From Poindextera sp963719975 (GTDB lineage Bacteria > Pseudomonadota > Alphaproteobacteria > Caulobacterales > Caulobacteraceae): a stretch of DNA of 64,000 nt. The translations under genes were made by a program, and so were the position numbers. The notes below the pieces were generated by a model. It saw only the letters and a list, made by a program, of their open reading frames with translations, searched no databases and had not been told where the DNA came from. Within the stretch, counting starts at the first letter, position 1; each line of letters opens with the position of its first letter. Where the stretch lies: NCBI GenBank assembly GCA_963719975.1, contig CAVRED010000011.1, forward strand, positions 1-64,000. Reading direction: 5' to 3'. This document shows, in pieces, positions 12,665 through 20,958 of the stretch.

Positions 12665-13269
12665 TGGCGGATGTCCGCTTCCTGTTCGATTTCGGCAGCC
12701 CGAACGCCTACCTGTCGCACAAGGTGATTCCAGAGATCGAACGCCGCACCGGGGCGCATTTCGTCTATGTGCCGGTGCTGCTCGGCGGCCTCTTCAAGCT
12801 CACAGGCAATCGCTCGCCGGCCGAAGCCTTCGCCGGCATCAAGAACAAGCTGGCGTACGAGGGTCTGGAGACGCGGCGTTTCGTGCAGCGGCACGGGATT
12901 GACGGCTTCACCTCCAATCCCTTCTTCCCGGTCAACACGCTCAGGATCATGCGGGGCGCGGTGGCCGCCCAGCGGCTCGGCGTGTTCGAGCGCTACGTCG
13001 ATGCCGTCTTCCACCACATGTGGGAGGCGCCGAAGAAGATGGACGAGCCCGATGTGATCGCGGCGGCTCTGACCGAGTCCGGTCTCGACGCTGCGGCCCT
13101 GATGGCGAAGGCGGAGGATCCCGAGGTCAAGCAGGCGCTGATCGACAACACCAACGCGGCCTTCGAGGCCGGCGCCTTCGGCAGCCCGAGCTTCCTGGTC
13201 GGCGCCGATCTCTACTTCGGCAAGGATCGCCTGCGCGACGTCGAGGAGGCGATCGTGGCGGCCGCCTAG
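12664..13269 (+). CDS. 2-hydroxychromene-2-carboxylate isomerase family protein (DsbA-like)
   Basis: Glutathione-dependent isomerase of the kappa-class GST/DsbA fold, known from aromatic degradation. The 201-residue product opens ADVRFLFDFGSPNAYLSHKV, where the Ser-Pro pair replaces the CxxC of DsbA as in this family. It continues with FVYVPVLLGGLFKLTGNRSP and FPVNTLRIMRGAVAAQRLG. The end has AFGSPSFLVGADLYFGKDRL, the typical cis-Pro and C-terminal segment. The frame is intact. It is translationally coupled to the SDR and converges with the next minus-strand gene. No other aromatic-degradation gene is nearby, so the physiological substrate is open. Confidence 0.88.
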   Translation: MADVRFLFDFGSPNAYLSHKVIPEIERRTGAHFVYVPVLLGGLFKLTGNRSPAEAFAGIKNKLAYEGLETRRFVQRHGIDGFTSNPFFPVNTLRIMRGAVAAQRLGVFERYVDAVFHHMWEAPKKMDEPDVIAAALTESGLDAAALMAKAEDPEVKQALIDNTNAAFEAGAFGSPSFLVGADLYFGKDRLRDVEEAIVAAA

Positions 13270-13750
13270 CTGGGCGGCGGCACGGCTCTGCGCTGCGGCC
13301 AGCCCGCAGGGGACGACGGCCTGGAACGCCTTGCCCAGCCCTTCGACCGGGGCGGTGAAGCTGCCGTTCGGCAACGTCCAGGTCATGCTCTTGGCGTTCA
13401 GCACGGCCTGACGAAGGTCGCTATCGACGACCACCAGAATGATATTGGCGACCGGGCTCGCGCTGAGCTTGTGCGGCGGCCCCATGTCGATCTTGAGCTC
13501 GACGTCCATCGTCGACGGGCCGAAGTTCCAGTCGGGCCGGCCGATGGCGATCACCGGCTTGGCGTCGCGGTTGACCATCACCATGGTGTCGACGTCGCGC
13601 CCGGCCAGTCGCGCGTAACAGCCGCCGTCCTGCACGGTGTAGAGCGTCCAATCGCCGTCGCCCGGGAATCAGCTGCGAAGGGCCCTGGGCGGCCGCCGCC
13701 AACGGCGCAAAGCTCAGAACCAGGCCAGCGAGGGCCGCAGCGCGCCGCAT
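13266..13750 (-). CDS. secreted hypothetical protein (frame slips)
   Basis: A periplasmic or secreted protein of about 160 residues. The ATG at 13750 gives a signal peptide (MRRAAALAGLVLSFAPLAAA). A slip near 13665 joins QLIPGDGDWTLYTVQDGGCY to the frame that reads MVMVNRDAKPVIAIGRPDWN and VELKIDMGPPHKLSASPVAN, then SMTWTLPNGSFTAPVEGLGK and FQAVVPC. A second slip near 13285 would give the end AVPPPS with a stop at 13266-13268; otherwise the frame would run deep into the neighbour, so this 3' end is an inference. Two Cys could form a disulphide. I do not recognise the family. Confidence 0.6.
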
Positions 13751-13769
13751 GGGGCGTCTCCTTCCGGGG

Positions 13770-16675
13770 TCAGAGCGCCCGTTTGACCTCTTCGACGGTG
13801 AAGCACTCGATCACGTCGCCGGCCTTGATGTCCTGGAAGTTGGCGAAGGCCATGCCGCATTCCTGACCGGACTGGACCTCGTTCACCTCGTCCTTGAACC
13901 GCTTGAGGGTCTGCAGCGTGCCCATCTCCTGGATCACGACGCCGTCGCGGATGGTGCGGATGCGCGCGCCCTTGCGCACGACGCCGTCGGTGACGCGGCA
14001 GCCGGCCACCTTGCCGACCTTCGAGATGTCGAACACCTGCAGCACCTCGGCGTTGCCGAGCATGGTTTCGCGCTGGATCGGCGCCAGCATGCCGGAGAGC
14101 ACGCCTTTGATGTCGTCGATCAGGTCGTAGATGATCGCGTAGTAGCGGATCTCGACGCCCTCGCGCTCGGCGAGGTCGCGGGCCTGCTTGGAGGCGCGCA
14201 CGTTGAAGCCGAGGATCGGCGCGCCGACGCCCTTGGCCAGCATCACGTCGCTCTCGTTGATCGCGCCGGCGCCCGAGTGGACGATGCGGGCGCGCACCTC
14301 GTCGGTCGAGATCTTGTCCAGCGAGCCGACGATCGCTTCGGCGGAGCCCTGCACGTCGGCCTTGATGATCAGCGGCAGCTCCGAGACCCTCTTGTCCTGC
14401 AGCTTGGCCATCATGTCGGCCAGCGAGGCGCCGGCCGCGGCCGGCGGGGGCGATGGTCTTCTCGCGCCGCTGCCGGATGCGGTAGTCGGTGAGCTCGCGG
14501 GCGCGGGCCTCGGTCTCGACCACGGCGAAGGCGTCGCCCGGATCGGGCGTGTCGTCGAGGCCGAGGATCTCGACCGGCTCCGACGGGCCGGCCTCCTGCA
14601 CCTGTTCGTCGCGCTCGTTGATCAGGGCGCGCACCCGCCCCCAGCTCGAGCCGGCGACGACGATGTCCGAGCGCTTCAGCGTGCCGCGCTTGACCAGCAC
14701 GGTCGCCACGACGCCGCGGCCGCGGTCGAGCTTGGCCTCGATCACCACGCCGTCGGCCGAGCGGTCGGGGTTGGCCTTCAGGTCCATGACCTCGGCCTGC
14801 AGCAGAGATGGCCTCGACCAGGTCGTCGAGGCCAAGCTTCTGCGTCGCCGAGACCTCGACGGCCTGGGTGTCGCCGCCCAGCTTCTCGACCACGATCTCG
14901 TGCTGCAGCAGCTCGTTGATCACCCGGTTGGGGTCGGCGTCGGGTTTGTCGATCTTGTTGATCGCCACGATGATCGGCGCGCCGGCCGCCTTGGCGTGAT
15001 TGATCGCCTCGATCGTCTGCGGCATCACCCCGTCGTCGGCGGCGACCACCAGCACGACGATGTCGGTCACGTGCGCGCCGCGCGCGCGCATCGCCGAGAA
15101 GGCGGCGTGGCCGGGCGTGTCCAGGAAGGTGATGCGCTGGCCGTCCTTCAGCCGCACCTGATAGGCGCCGATGTGCTGGGTGATGCCGCCGTGCTCGCCG
15201 GAGACCACGTCGGTGGAGCGAAGCGCGTCCAGGAGGCTGGTCTTGCCGTGGTCGACGTGGCCCATGACGGTCACGACCGGCGGCCGCGACGACGAGATGG
15301 TCGTCGACGTCCTCGGCCGCCGATGAAGCCCTCCTCGACGTCGGACTCGGAGACGCGCTTGACCGTGTGGCCGAACTCGGTCGCCACCAGCTCGGCGGTG
15401 TCGGAATCGATCACGTCGTTGATCTTCAGCATCAGGCCCTGGCGCATCAGGAACTTGATGATCTCGACGCCGCGCGTGGCCATGCGGTTGGCCAGTTCCT
15501 GGACGGTGATCACGTCCGGGATCACCACCTCGCGCGCGATCTTCGCCTGCTCCTGGCCGCCGCCCTTGCGCCGCTCGCGCTCGCGTTCGCGGGCGCGGCG
15601 CACCGACGCCAGGCTGCGCATGCGCTCGACCGCCTCGTCGTCGTTGCCGGCGACGGCCTGGATGGTCAGGCGGCCCTCGCGGCGCTGCGGCGCGCCGCGG
15701 ACGCGGCTGACGGCCTTGCCCGGCGCGGCCTTGCCGCGGCGGTCGGCGCCTTCCTCCTCGTCGTCGGGCCGGCGGTCGGGCAGGCTGCCGGTGGGCCGCG
15801 GCGCCTGGCGGGTCGCGCGCTGGATCTCGGGACCGGCGGGCGCCGGCTCGGGGCGGCCGAGGCCGGGCGGGCGCGGGCCGCTCGGCGGCCGCTCCATCGC
15901 GGCCAGCCGGCGCCGGGCGAGGCGCCAGCGCCGAATAGCGGACGGTCTCGCCGGCGCGCGCCGGGCGCTCGAAGCTGCGGCCGCCATCGGGACGGGCTTC
16001 GCGCGGCCCGCGCTCCGGACGCGGCTCGCCCTCCGACGCGACGGCCGTACGTCGGCGTCCGCTCGGGCCGATAGGTGGTGGTCGAGGCGCGATCGTCGCG
16101 CCGCGGGCTCGCGCTCGGGGCGCGGCTCCGGCCTGGGCTCGGCCCGCGGCGCCGGGGCCGCCGCAGCGCGGACGGGCTCGGGCGCGCGTTCCGCCACCGG
16201 CGCCGGCGCGGCGACCTCGGCGACCGGGGCGGCGACCGGGCGGCGCCGCGGCTTCGGCCTCGCGTCGGCGCGACTTCCTCTTCGGCGCGGCGCGCGCTCT
16301 CGCGCCGCTCGGCGTCCCGCCGCTCCTGATCGGCGCGGGCGGCTTCCAGCACCCGCTGGCGGGCGCGCAGTTCTTCGGCTGACAGGTTGAGGTTGGCGCC
16401 GCCGCCGGGGCGCGGGCCGCGTCGGGCGCGGACTCGCGCGGGCGGGCGTCCAGCGCGGCGCGCTTCTCGGCGGCCGAGGGACCACCCAGGCTCTGCCCGC
16501 CGGCGTGCGGACCCTCGACGCGGCGGCGCTTGGTCTCGACCACCACCGTCTTCGAGCGGCCGTGACTGAAGCTCTGCTTGACCGTTCCGGCGCTCACGGC
16601 TCCCGGACGCGGCTTCAGCGTCAGCGGCGCGCGAAGCCCGCCGGATCTGTTGTTGTCGTCGTTCGAGTCGCTCAT
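13770..16675 (-). CDS. infB: translation initiation factor IF-2 (several frame slips)
   Basis: GTPase that brings initiator tRNA to the 30S subunit. It begins MSDSNDDNNRSGGLRAPLTL and VKQSFSHGRSKTVVVETKRR, the alphaproteobacterial N-terminus, then a long Ala/Arg/Pro-rich linker. The IF2_N module reads VQELANRMATRGVEIIKFLM. The G domain has VTVMGHVDHGKTSLLDAL (G1), FLDTPGHAAFSAMRARG (G3) and INKIDKPD (G4). The end is DVIECFTVEEVKRAL. Slips lie near 16410, 16260, 15900, 15300, 14815 and 14440. With these corrected the protein is about 968 residues, normal for the group. It follows ylxR in the rimP-nusA-ylxR-infB operon. Confidence 0.96.
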
Positions 16676-16793
16676 CCGCTCGCTGTACTACTCAACATCC
16701 TGATTGGGGGCCGGCTCGTCCGGCCCACCCCGCCGTCACATCCATAGGCGAACGCCGGCGGTGCGGCCTCAGATGGGCCCCATCGCCTCTCGT

Positions 16794-17402
16794 TCAAGGC
16801 TCCTCGCGCCAACTCTCGGGAAGGAGCGGACGAAAGCCCGAAAGCCGTTGGACATCGAGCGTCCACCGTTCGGCGCCTCGCCCCGCAAGGAAGGCGAGGT
16901 GTACCACATTTTCCAGGCCCAAGGCCAAACCCAATTCGCCCGACGTAAAGGCGCCGAGCAGCGCCGGCGGGCTCGGCTGGCGGCGCGCGAGCGCCACCAG
17001 CTTGGCCCGCCCGTCCGCCGCGCCGTCGCTCGCCTCGATCAGCCAGGCCGCCCGACCGCCGGCGATCGCCGCATGCGTCTTGTCGAAGCCGAAGGTCAGG
17101 AGCGCCCGCCCGCCGGGCGAGGCCGAGCCCGTCCAAGCAGGCGCCTGGCGAGCAGGCCGCTCCACCTGCTCGGCGAGGTCGCTCGGCGCCTGAACCTTGG
17201 CCTTCGCGGCGCGGGCGAAGCCGCCCTTCGCCGCCTTCTCGACGGCGGCGCGGTTGGCCGCGGCCCACAGCCCGCGGCCGGGCAGCTTGCGGGCGAGGTC
17301 GGGAACGACGACGCCGCCCGGGCCGGCCACGAAGCGGATCAGCCGGTCTTCGTCCATCACCTCGCCGGAGGCGAGGTCGCGGCGTTCGCGAACCGGCGGC
17401 AA
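16794..17402 (-). CDS. ylxR: YlxR (DUF448) RNA-binding protein with C-terminal L7Ae-like domain
   Basis: A 202-residue protein with two parts. The YlxR/DUF448 domain lies at about residues 5-75 (ERRDLASGEVMDEDRLIRFV, VVPDLARKLPGRGLW). A C-terminal L7Ae/YlxQ-like domain lies at about residues 100-185 (LLTFGFDKTHAAIAGGRAAW). Both folds bind RNA, and the fusion is usual in alphaproteobacteria. No ATG or GTG is available in frame after the nusA stop. The TTG at 17402 has AGGAG seven bases upstream, which decides the start. It lies between nusA and infB. The role is likely in ribosome assembly or nucleoid-associated regulation; that part is inference from the family. Confidence 0.85.
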   Translation of the reverse strand: MPPVRERRDLASGEVMDEDRLIRFVAGPGGVVVPDLARKLPGRGLWAAANRAAVEKAAKGGFARAAKAKVQAPSDLAEQVERPARQAPAWTGSASPGGRALLTFGFDKTHAAIAGGRAAWLIEASDGAADGRAKLVALARRQPSPPALLGAFTSGELGLALGLENVVHLAFLAGRGAERWTLDVQRLSGFRPLLPESWREEP

Positions 17403-17426
17403 GGCGCGGCTCCTGCACCGGCGCGA

Positions 17427-19070
17427 TCAGCCTTCTTCGCCCGCCTCGGCCATCGCCTCGTCGCCCTCGGCGTATTCTTCCTCGATCACCTCTTCGACTT
17501 CCGGCTCTGGCTCGATCCAGCCCGCGGCGACCCGCGCGCGCATGATCAGGGCCTCGGCGGCGTCGGCTGAAAGTCCGAAGCTCTCCAGGATGCCCGGCTC
17601 GCGCACCCGCTCGCCGTCCTTGGTCTCGAACCAGCCGCGCAGGTCGTCTGGCACCAGGCCGGCAAGGTCCTCGACCGTCTTCACCTCGCCCTCGCCCAGC
17701 GCCACGCTCATCGGCAGGGTGACGCCCTCGACGTCGAGCAGGCCGTCCTCGACCCCGAGCTCGCGGCGCTTCTCGTCGTATTCGGCGGCTTCCTTCTCCA
17801 GGTAGTCGCGGGCGCGGGCCTGCAGCTCCTCGGCGGTCTCCTCGCCGAAGCCCTCGATGGCGGCGATCTCGGACAAGTCGACGTAGGCCACGTCCTCGAC
17901 GGTCGCGAAGCCCTCGGTGACCAGCAGCTGGGCGATGACCTCGTCGACGTCCAGCGCTTCCTGGAACAGCTGGGTGCGCTCGGCGAACTCGCGTTGGCGG
18001 CGCTCCGAATCCTGGCTCTCGGTCATGATGTCGATCTGCCAGCCGGTCAGCTGGCTCGCGAGGCGGACGTTCTGGCCGCGCCGGCCGATGGCCAGCGACA
18101 GCTGCTCGTCGGGCACCACCACTTCGACCCGCTCGTCCTCCTCGTCCATGACCACCTTGGTCACTTCGGCCGGCGCGAGCGCGTTCACCAGGAACGCCGC
18201 CTCGTCCGGCGACCATGGGATGATGTCGATCTTCTCGCCCTGCAGCTCGGCCACCACCGCCTGCACGCGGCTGCCGCGCATGCCGACGCAGGCGCCGACG
18301 GGGTCGATGGAGGAGTCGTTGGAGACCACCGCCATCTTCGCCCGGCTGCCCGGGTCGCGGGCGATGGCGCGGATCTCGATCACCCCGTCGTAGACCTCGG
18401 GCACCTCCTGCGCGAACAGCTTGGCCATGAAGCCGCCGTGGGCGCGTGACAGCATGATCTGCGGGCCCTTGGTCTCGCGGCGGACGTCGTAGATGTAGCT
18501 GCGGATGCGGTCGCCGACCTGGAAGTTCTCGCGCGGGATCGCCTGGTCGCGCCGCACGACGCCTTCGCCGCGGCCGAGGTCGACGACGATGTTGCCGTAC
18601 TCGACGCGCTTGACCACGCCATTGACGATCTCGCCGACGCGATCCTTGAACTCCTCGTACTGGCGCTCGCGCTCGGCGTCGCGGACCTTGCCGGTCACCA
18701 CCTGCCGAGCCATCTGCGTCTGCACGCGGCCGAACTCGAAGGGCGGCAGGATCTCCTCGTAGGTCTTGCCGACGAAGGCGTCCTTGTCGTCCAGCTTGGC
18801 GTCGGCGAGGCTCTTGAAGGCGTAGGTGTTCTCGATCGGCTCCTCGTCGTCGACCACGGTGACGACGCGGGTGATCGTCGTTTCGCCGGTCTTCGGATCG
18901 ATGTGCACGCGGATGTCGTGCTCGGCGCCGTAGCGCGAGCGGGCGGCCTTCTGCACCGCCTCCTCGATCGCCTCGATGACGATCTCCTTCTCGATCGATT
19001 TCTCGCGCGCGACCGCGTCGGCGATCTGCAGAAGCTCGAGCCGGTTGGCGGAAATGCCTGAGAGGGCCAT
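17427..19070 (-). CDS. nusA: transcription termination/antitermination protein NusA
   Basis: RNA polymerase-associated factor governing pausing, termination and antitermination. The intact 547-residue protein opens MALSGISANRLELLQIADAV and VAREKSIEKEIVIEAIEEAV. The S1 domain contains GEIVNGVVKRVEYGNIVVDL. The KH domains hold EVYDGVIEIRAIARDPGSRA, VGACVGMRGSRVQAVVAELQ and LAIGRRGQNVRLASQLTGWQ. The C-terminus has helix-hairpin-helix repeats (IEGFGEETAEELQARARDYL) and a long acidic tail (EPEPEVEEVIEEEYAEGDEA). The tail is typical of alphaproteobacteria. It starts five bases after rimP. Confidence 0.97.
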   Translation of the reverse strand: MALSGISANRLELLQIADAVAREKSIEKEIVIEAIEEAVQKAARSRYGAEHDIRVHIDPKTGETTITRVVTVVDDEEPIENTYAFKSLADAKLDDKDAFVGKTYEEILPPFEFGRVQTQMARQVVTGKVRDAERERQYEEFKDRVGEIVNGVVKRVEYGNIVVDLGRGEGVVRRDQAIPRENFQVGDRIRSYIYDVRRETKGPQIMLSRAHGGFMAKLFAQEVPEVYDGVIEIRAIARDPGSRAKMAVVSNDSSIDPVGACVGMRGSRVQAVVAELQGEKIDIIPWSPDEAAFLVNALAPAEVTKVVMDEEDERVEVVVPDEQLSLAIGRRGQNVRLASQLTGWQIDIMTESQDSERRQREFAERTQLFQEALDVDEVIAQLLVTEGFATVEDVAYVDLSEIAAIEGFGEETAEELQARARDYLEKEAAEYDEKRRELGVEDGLLDVEGVTLPMSVALGEGEVKTVEDLAGLVPDDLRGWFETKDGERVREPGILESFGLSADAAEALIMRARVAAGWIEPEPEVEEVIEEEYAEGDEAMAEAGEEG

Positions 19071-19075
19071 GGGTC

Positions 19076-19627
19076 TTACTCCGGAGCGGCGTCGCTCGAC
19101 GCCTGTTCGAGTTGAAGTCTTTCGGCGCGTTTTTCCGCGCCGCGTTTGAGAAGGTCGTCGGTCAGCACCAGCTTGGCGTCGCTGATCCAGGCGAAGGGGA
19201 CCTCGGCGGTCGCGTCCTCGCCTTCGAGATCGATCAAGACGCGGTCGCCCTCTACGCCGGCGAGGACGCCCTTGAACCGCTTGCGCCCGTCGGCCAGGCG
19301 GTCGAGTTCGATCTTCGCTTCAAGCCCTTCGAAGGTCGTGAAGTCGTTGAGCCGGGTCAGCGGTCGGTCGATGCCCGGGCTCGAGACTTCCAGCGCATAG
19401 TCGCCTTCGATCGGCTGGGCCGCCTCCAGCACGTCCACGATCGCCCGCGACAGACGGGCGCAGTCGTCGACGTTCATCTCGCCGGCCGCATCCTCGGCCA
19501 AGATCTGCAGATGCCGTGATCGCCCGCCGCCCATCAGACGCAGGCGAACGATCTGGTATCCGGCGGTCTCCGCCACCGGATCCAGAAGCTCCAATAGACT
19601 GCGGTCTTCCCGTGTCTTGCCGCGCAA
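19076..19627 (-). CDS. rimP: ribosome maturation factor RimP
   Basis: Helps assemble the 30S subunit. The intact 183-residue frame has LLELLDPVAETAGYQIVRLR, RSRHLQILAEDAAGEMNVDD and CARLSRAIVDVLEAAQPIEG. The signature YALEVSSPGIDRPLTRLNDF follows, then the C-terminal Sm-like domain (KRFKGVLAGVEGDRVLIDLE). The apparent start is TTG at 19627 (MRGKTREDRS); no ATG lies nearby in frame. It heads the rimP-nusA-ylxR-infB group and starts only 16 bases past a terminator-like hairpin. No tRNA gene precedes it, unlike in some gammaproteobacteria. Confidence 0.93.
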   Translation of the reverse strand: MRGKTREDRSLLELLDPVAETAGYQIVRLRLMGGGRSRHLQILAEDAAGEMNVDDCARLSRAIVDVLEAAQPIEGDYALEVSSPGIDRPLTRLNDFTTFEGLEAKIELDRLADGRKRFKGVLAGVEGDRVLIDLEGEDATAEVPFAWISDAKLVLTDDLLKRGAEKRAERLQLEQASSDAAPE

Positions 19628-19642
19628 CGTCCCGGAACCAAC

Positions 19643-19670
19643 AAAAAAGCGGCCGGTCCTTTCGGGCCGC
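19643..19670 (-). terminator. intrinsic terminator (or attenuator) upstream of rimP
   Basis: GCGGCC (19649-19654) pairs with GGCCGC (19665-19670), with further pairing possible inside the loop. The stem is followed on the minus strand by TTTTTT (19648-19643). It ends the NUDIX/ahpD transcript. Because rimP begins 16 bases further on, it could also attenuate read-through into rimP. A TATATT at about 19716-19721 on the minus strand is a weak -10 candidate for a rimP promoter upstream of this hairpin. Confidence 0.8.
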
Positions 19671-19752
19671 CGCTCGAAAGCGCCATCCAGCGCTGACGAT
19701 CGAAGTGCGGTGAATATAGGCGCAGAGACCCTTCTTCGCCAGCGCTTTCGAT

Positions 19753-20295
19753 TCAGGCGCGGCGGGCGGCCAGCGCCAGGGCCAGGATGGGCTTCTGCTC
19801 GGCGAGCACGGCGGCGGCCGCGCGGGCGATCGGGATCATGCGCGAGCGGCTCTCCCAGGCGTCACGTACGATGCGCCGCCGTTCGTGGTCGCTCGCCTCG
19901 AGGACAAAGAGCGGCTGGAAGAAGTCGGGGTAGGGATAGGGGTAGCCGTCCGGCTTCGGTGTCAGGTGGCGGAAGTGCAGGACGGCGAATGGCCGTGCGC
20001 TCGAAAAACGCCAGCCGGTCTCCTCGGCGATCTCGCGGGCCAGGGTCTGCATGAGGGTCTCGCCAGGCTCGCGGCGGCCGCCGGGGATGACGTGGTCGCC
20101 GCCCGGGTCGCGGACGACCATGACCTGGCTGCGGCGAAACAGAACCCCGCGCGCCGATGTGGTCAGCGCGTCGGGCGTCACCTCGTGCGTGGCGTAGAGA
20201 CTGAGCGCCAGCCGATGGGCGCCCCGGCCCCAATCGACGTCGAGCGGCGGACCATGCGCCGTGCGGCCGTTGAGCCAGGCGGAGGCGTCGCTCAC
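19753..20295 (-). CDS. NUDIX hydrolase
   Basis: A pyrophosphohydrolase of nucleoside-diphosphate-X compounds, 180 residues, intact. The Nudix box is complete: GGRREPGETLMQTLAREI followed by AEETGW, giving G-x5-E-x7-REU-x-EE-x-GU. The frame opens with GTG at 20295 (MSDASAWLNGRTAHGPPLD), whose GTGA overlaps the TGA of ahpD. The domain is followed by FAVLHFRHLTPKPDGYPYPY and an Ala/Arg-rich end. The substrate is not predictable. Its coupling to ahpD suggests a shared oxidative-stress role, for example removal of damaged nucleotides, but that is inference. Confidence 0.88.
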   Translation of the reverse strand: MSDASAWLNGRTAHGPPLDVDWGRGAHRLALSLYATHEVTPDALTTSARGVLFRRSQVMVVRDPGGDHVIPGGRREPGETLMQTLAREIAEETGWRFSSARPFAVLHFRHLTPKPDGYPYPYPDFFQPLFVLEASDHERRRIVRDAWESRSRMIPIARAAAAVLAEQKPILALALAARRA

Positions 20296-20828
20296 CCGGC
20301 CTCGGCGGCCTCGGCGGCGACGACGCGGGAGGCCGCGTTGACCACAGCGCCGATGCGGAGCGTGGCCTGGATCGCCTGGGGCGACACCTCGTGCTTCTTC
20401 AGCTCCGCCTCGTGGGCGTCCATGCAGGCGCCGCAGCCGTTGATGGCCGAGACCGCCATCGACCAGAGCTCGAAGTCGACCTTCGGGACGCCAGGGTTGC
20501 CGAGCACGTTCATGCGTAGCCGCGCCGGCAGGGCGCGGTACTCGCCGTTCCCCATGATGTGCAGCGCCCGATAATAGACGTTGTTCATGCCCATGACCGC
20601 GGCGGCCGCCTTCGCCGCCGTCTTGGCCTCGTCGGAGAGCCCGGCCAGCGTCGCCGACGCCTCGATCGCCCGCACCACCTCCGGCACGCCGACCGCGTGC
20701 GCCGAGGCGACGAAGGTCCCCCACTTCTGCTGGTCGTCCAGGAGGGTCTCGCTGGCCAGAACGCCGAGGTTGGTTGCGATATCGCGCGCATAGGCGGGCA
20801 GGGACTCCCGCAAGCTGTCCAGGTTCAT
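20292..20828 (-). CDS. ahpD: alkyl hydroperoxidase AhpD
   Basis: Thiol peroxidase/reductase of the carboxymuconolactone decarboxylase superfamily. The 178-residue protein has the active site SAINGCGACMDAHEAELKKH: Cys132, Cys135 and His139, the same spacing as the characterised mycobacterial AhpD. The N-terminus, MNLDSLRESLPAYARDIATN, also matches. It is divergent from oxyR, whose product senses peroxide, with a 130-base spacer holding a perfect palindrome. No ahpC gene is visible in the window, so its reductant partner must lie elsewhere. The stop overlaps the NUDIX start. Confidence 0.92.
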   Translation of the reverse strand: MNLDSLRESLPAYARDIATNLGVLASETLLDDQQKWGTFVASAHAVGVPEVVRAIEASATLAGLSDEAKTAAKAAAAVMGMNNVYYRALHIMGNGEYRALPARLRMNVLGNPGVPKVDFELWSMAVSAINGCGACMDAHEAELKKHEVSPQAIQATLRIGAVVNAASRVVAAEAAEAG

Positions 20829-20909
20829 CGTCGCCAGATCTCCGCTGCGGCGGTTTCGCGGGTTCACTAGCACCGGCGCGCGCCGTCCGCAGCGCCGCGA
20901 GGCAAAATC

Positions 20910-20923
20910 GTCTCGATCGAGAC
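20910..20923. promoter_or_regulatory. 14-bp palindrome in the ahpD-oxyR spacer
   Basis: GTCTCGATCGAGAC is a perfect palindrome. Its GATCGAG half recurs at 20933-20939, giving an 18-base direct-repeat spacing toward oxyR. Its placement between a peroxide regulator and its divergent target suggests an OxyR binding region, but it does not match the classical ATAG-type OxyR consensus, so the assignment is inferred from position only. Confidence 0.4.
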
Positions 20924-20958
20924 TGCAAAGAGGATCGAGCCAGTCTATATGGCTGGCG

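Noticed and set aside
16708..16726. GGGCCGG/CCGGCCC hairpin between ylxR and infB as a terminator
   Set aside because: No T-tract follows and the operon is expected to continue into infB; at most a weak RNA structure.
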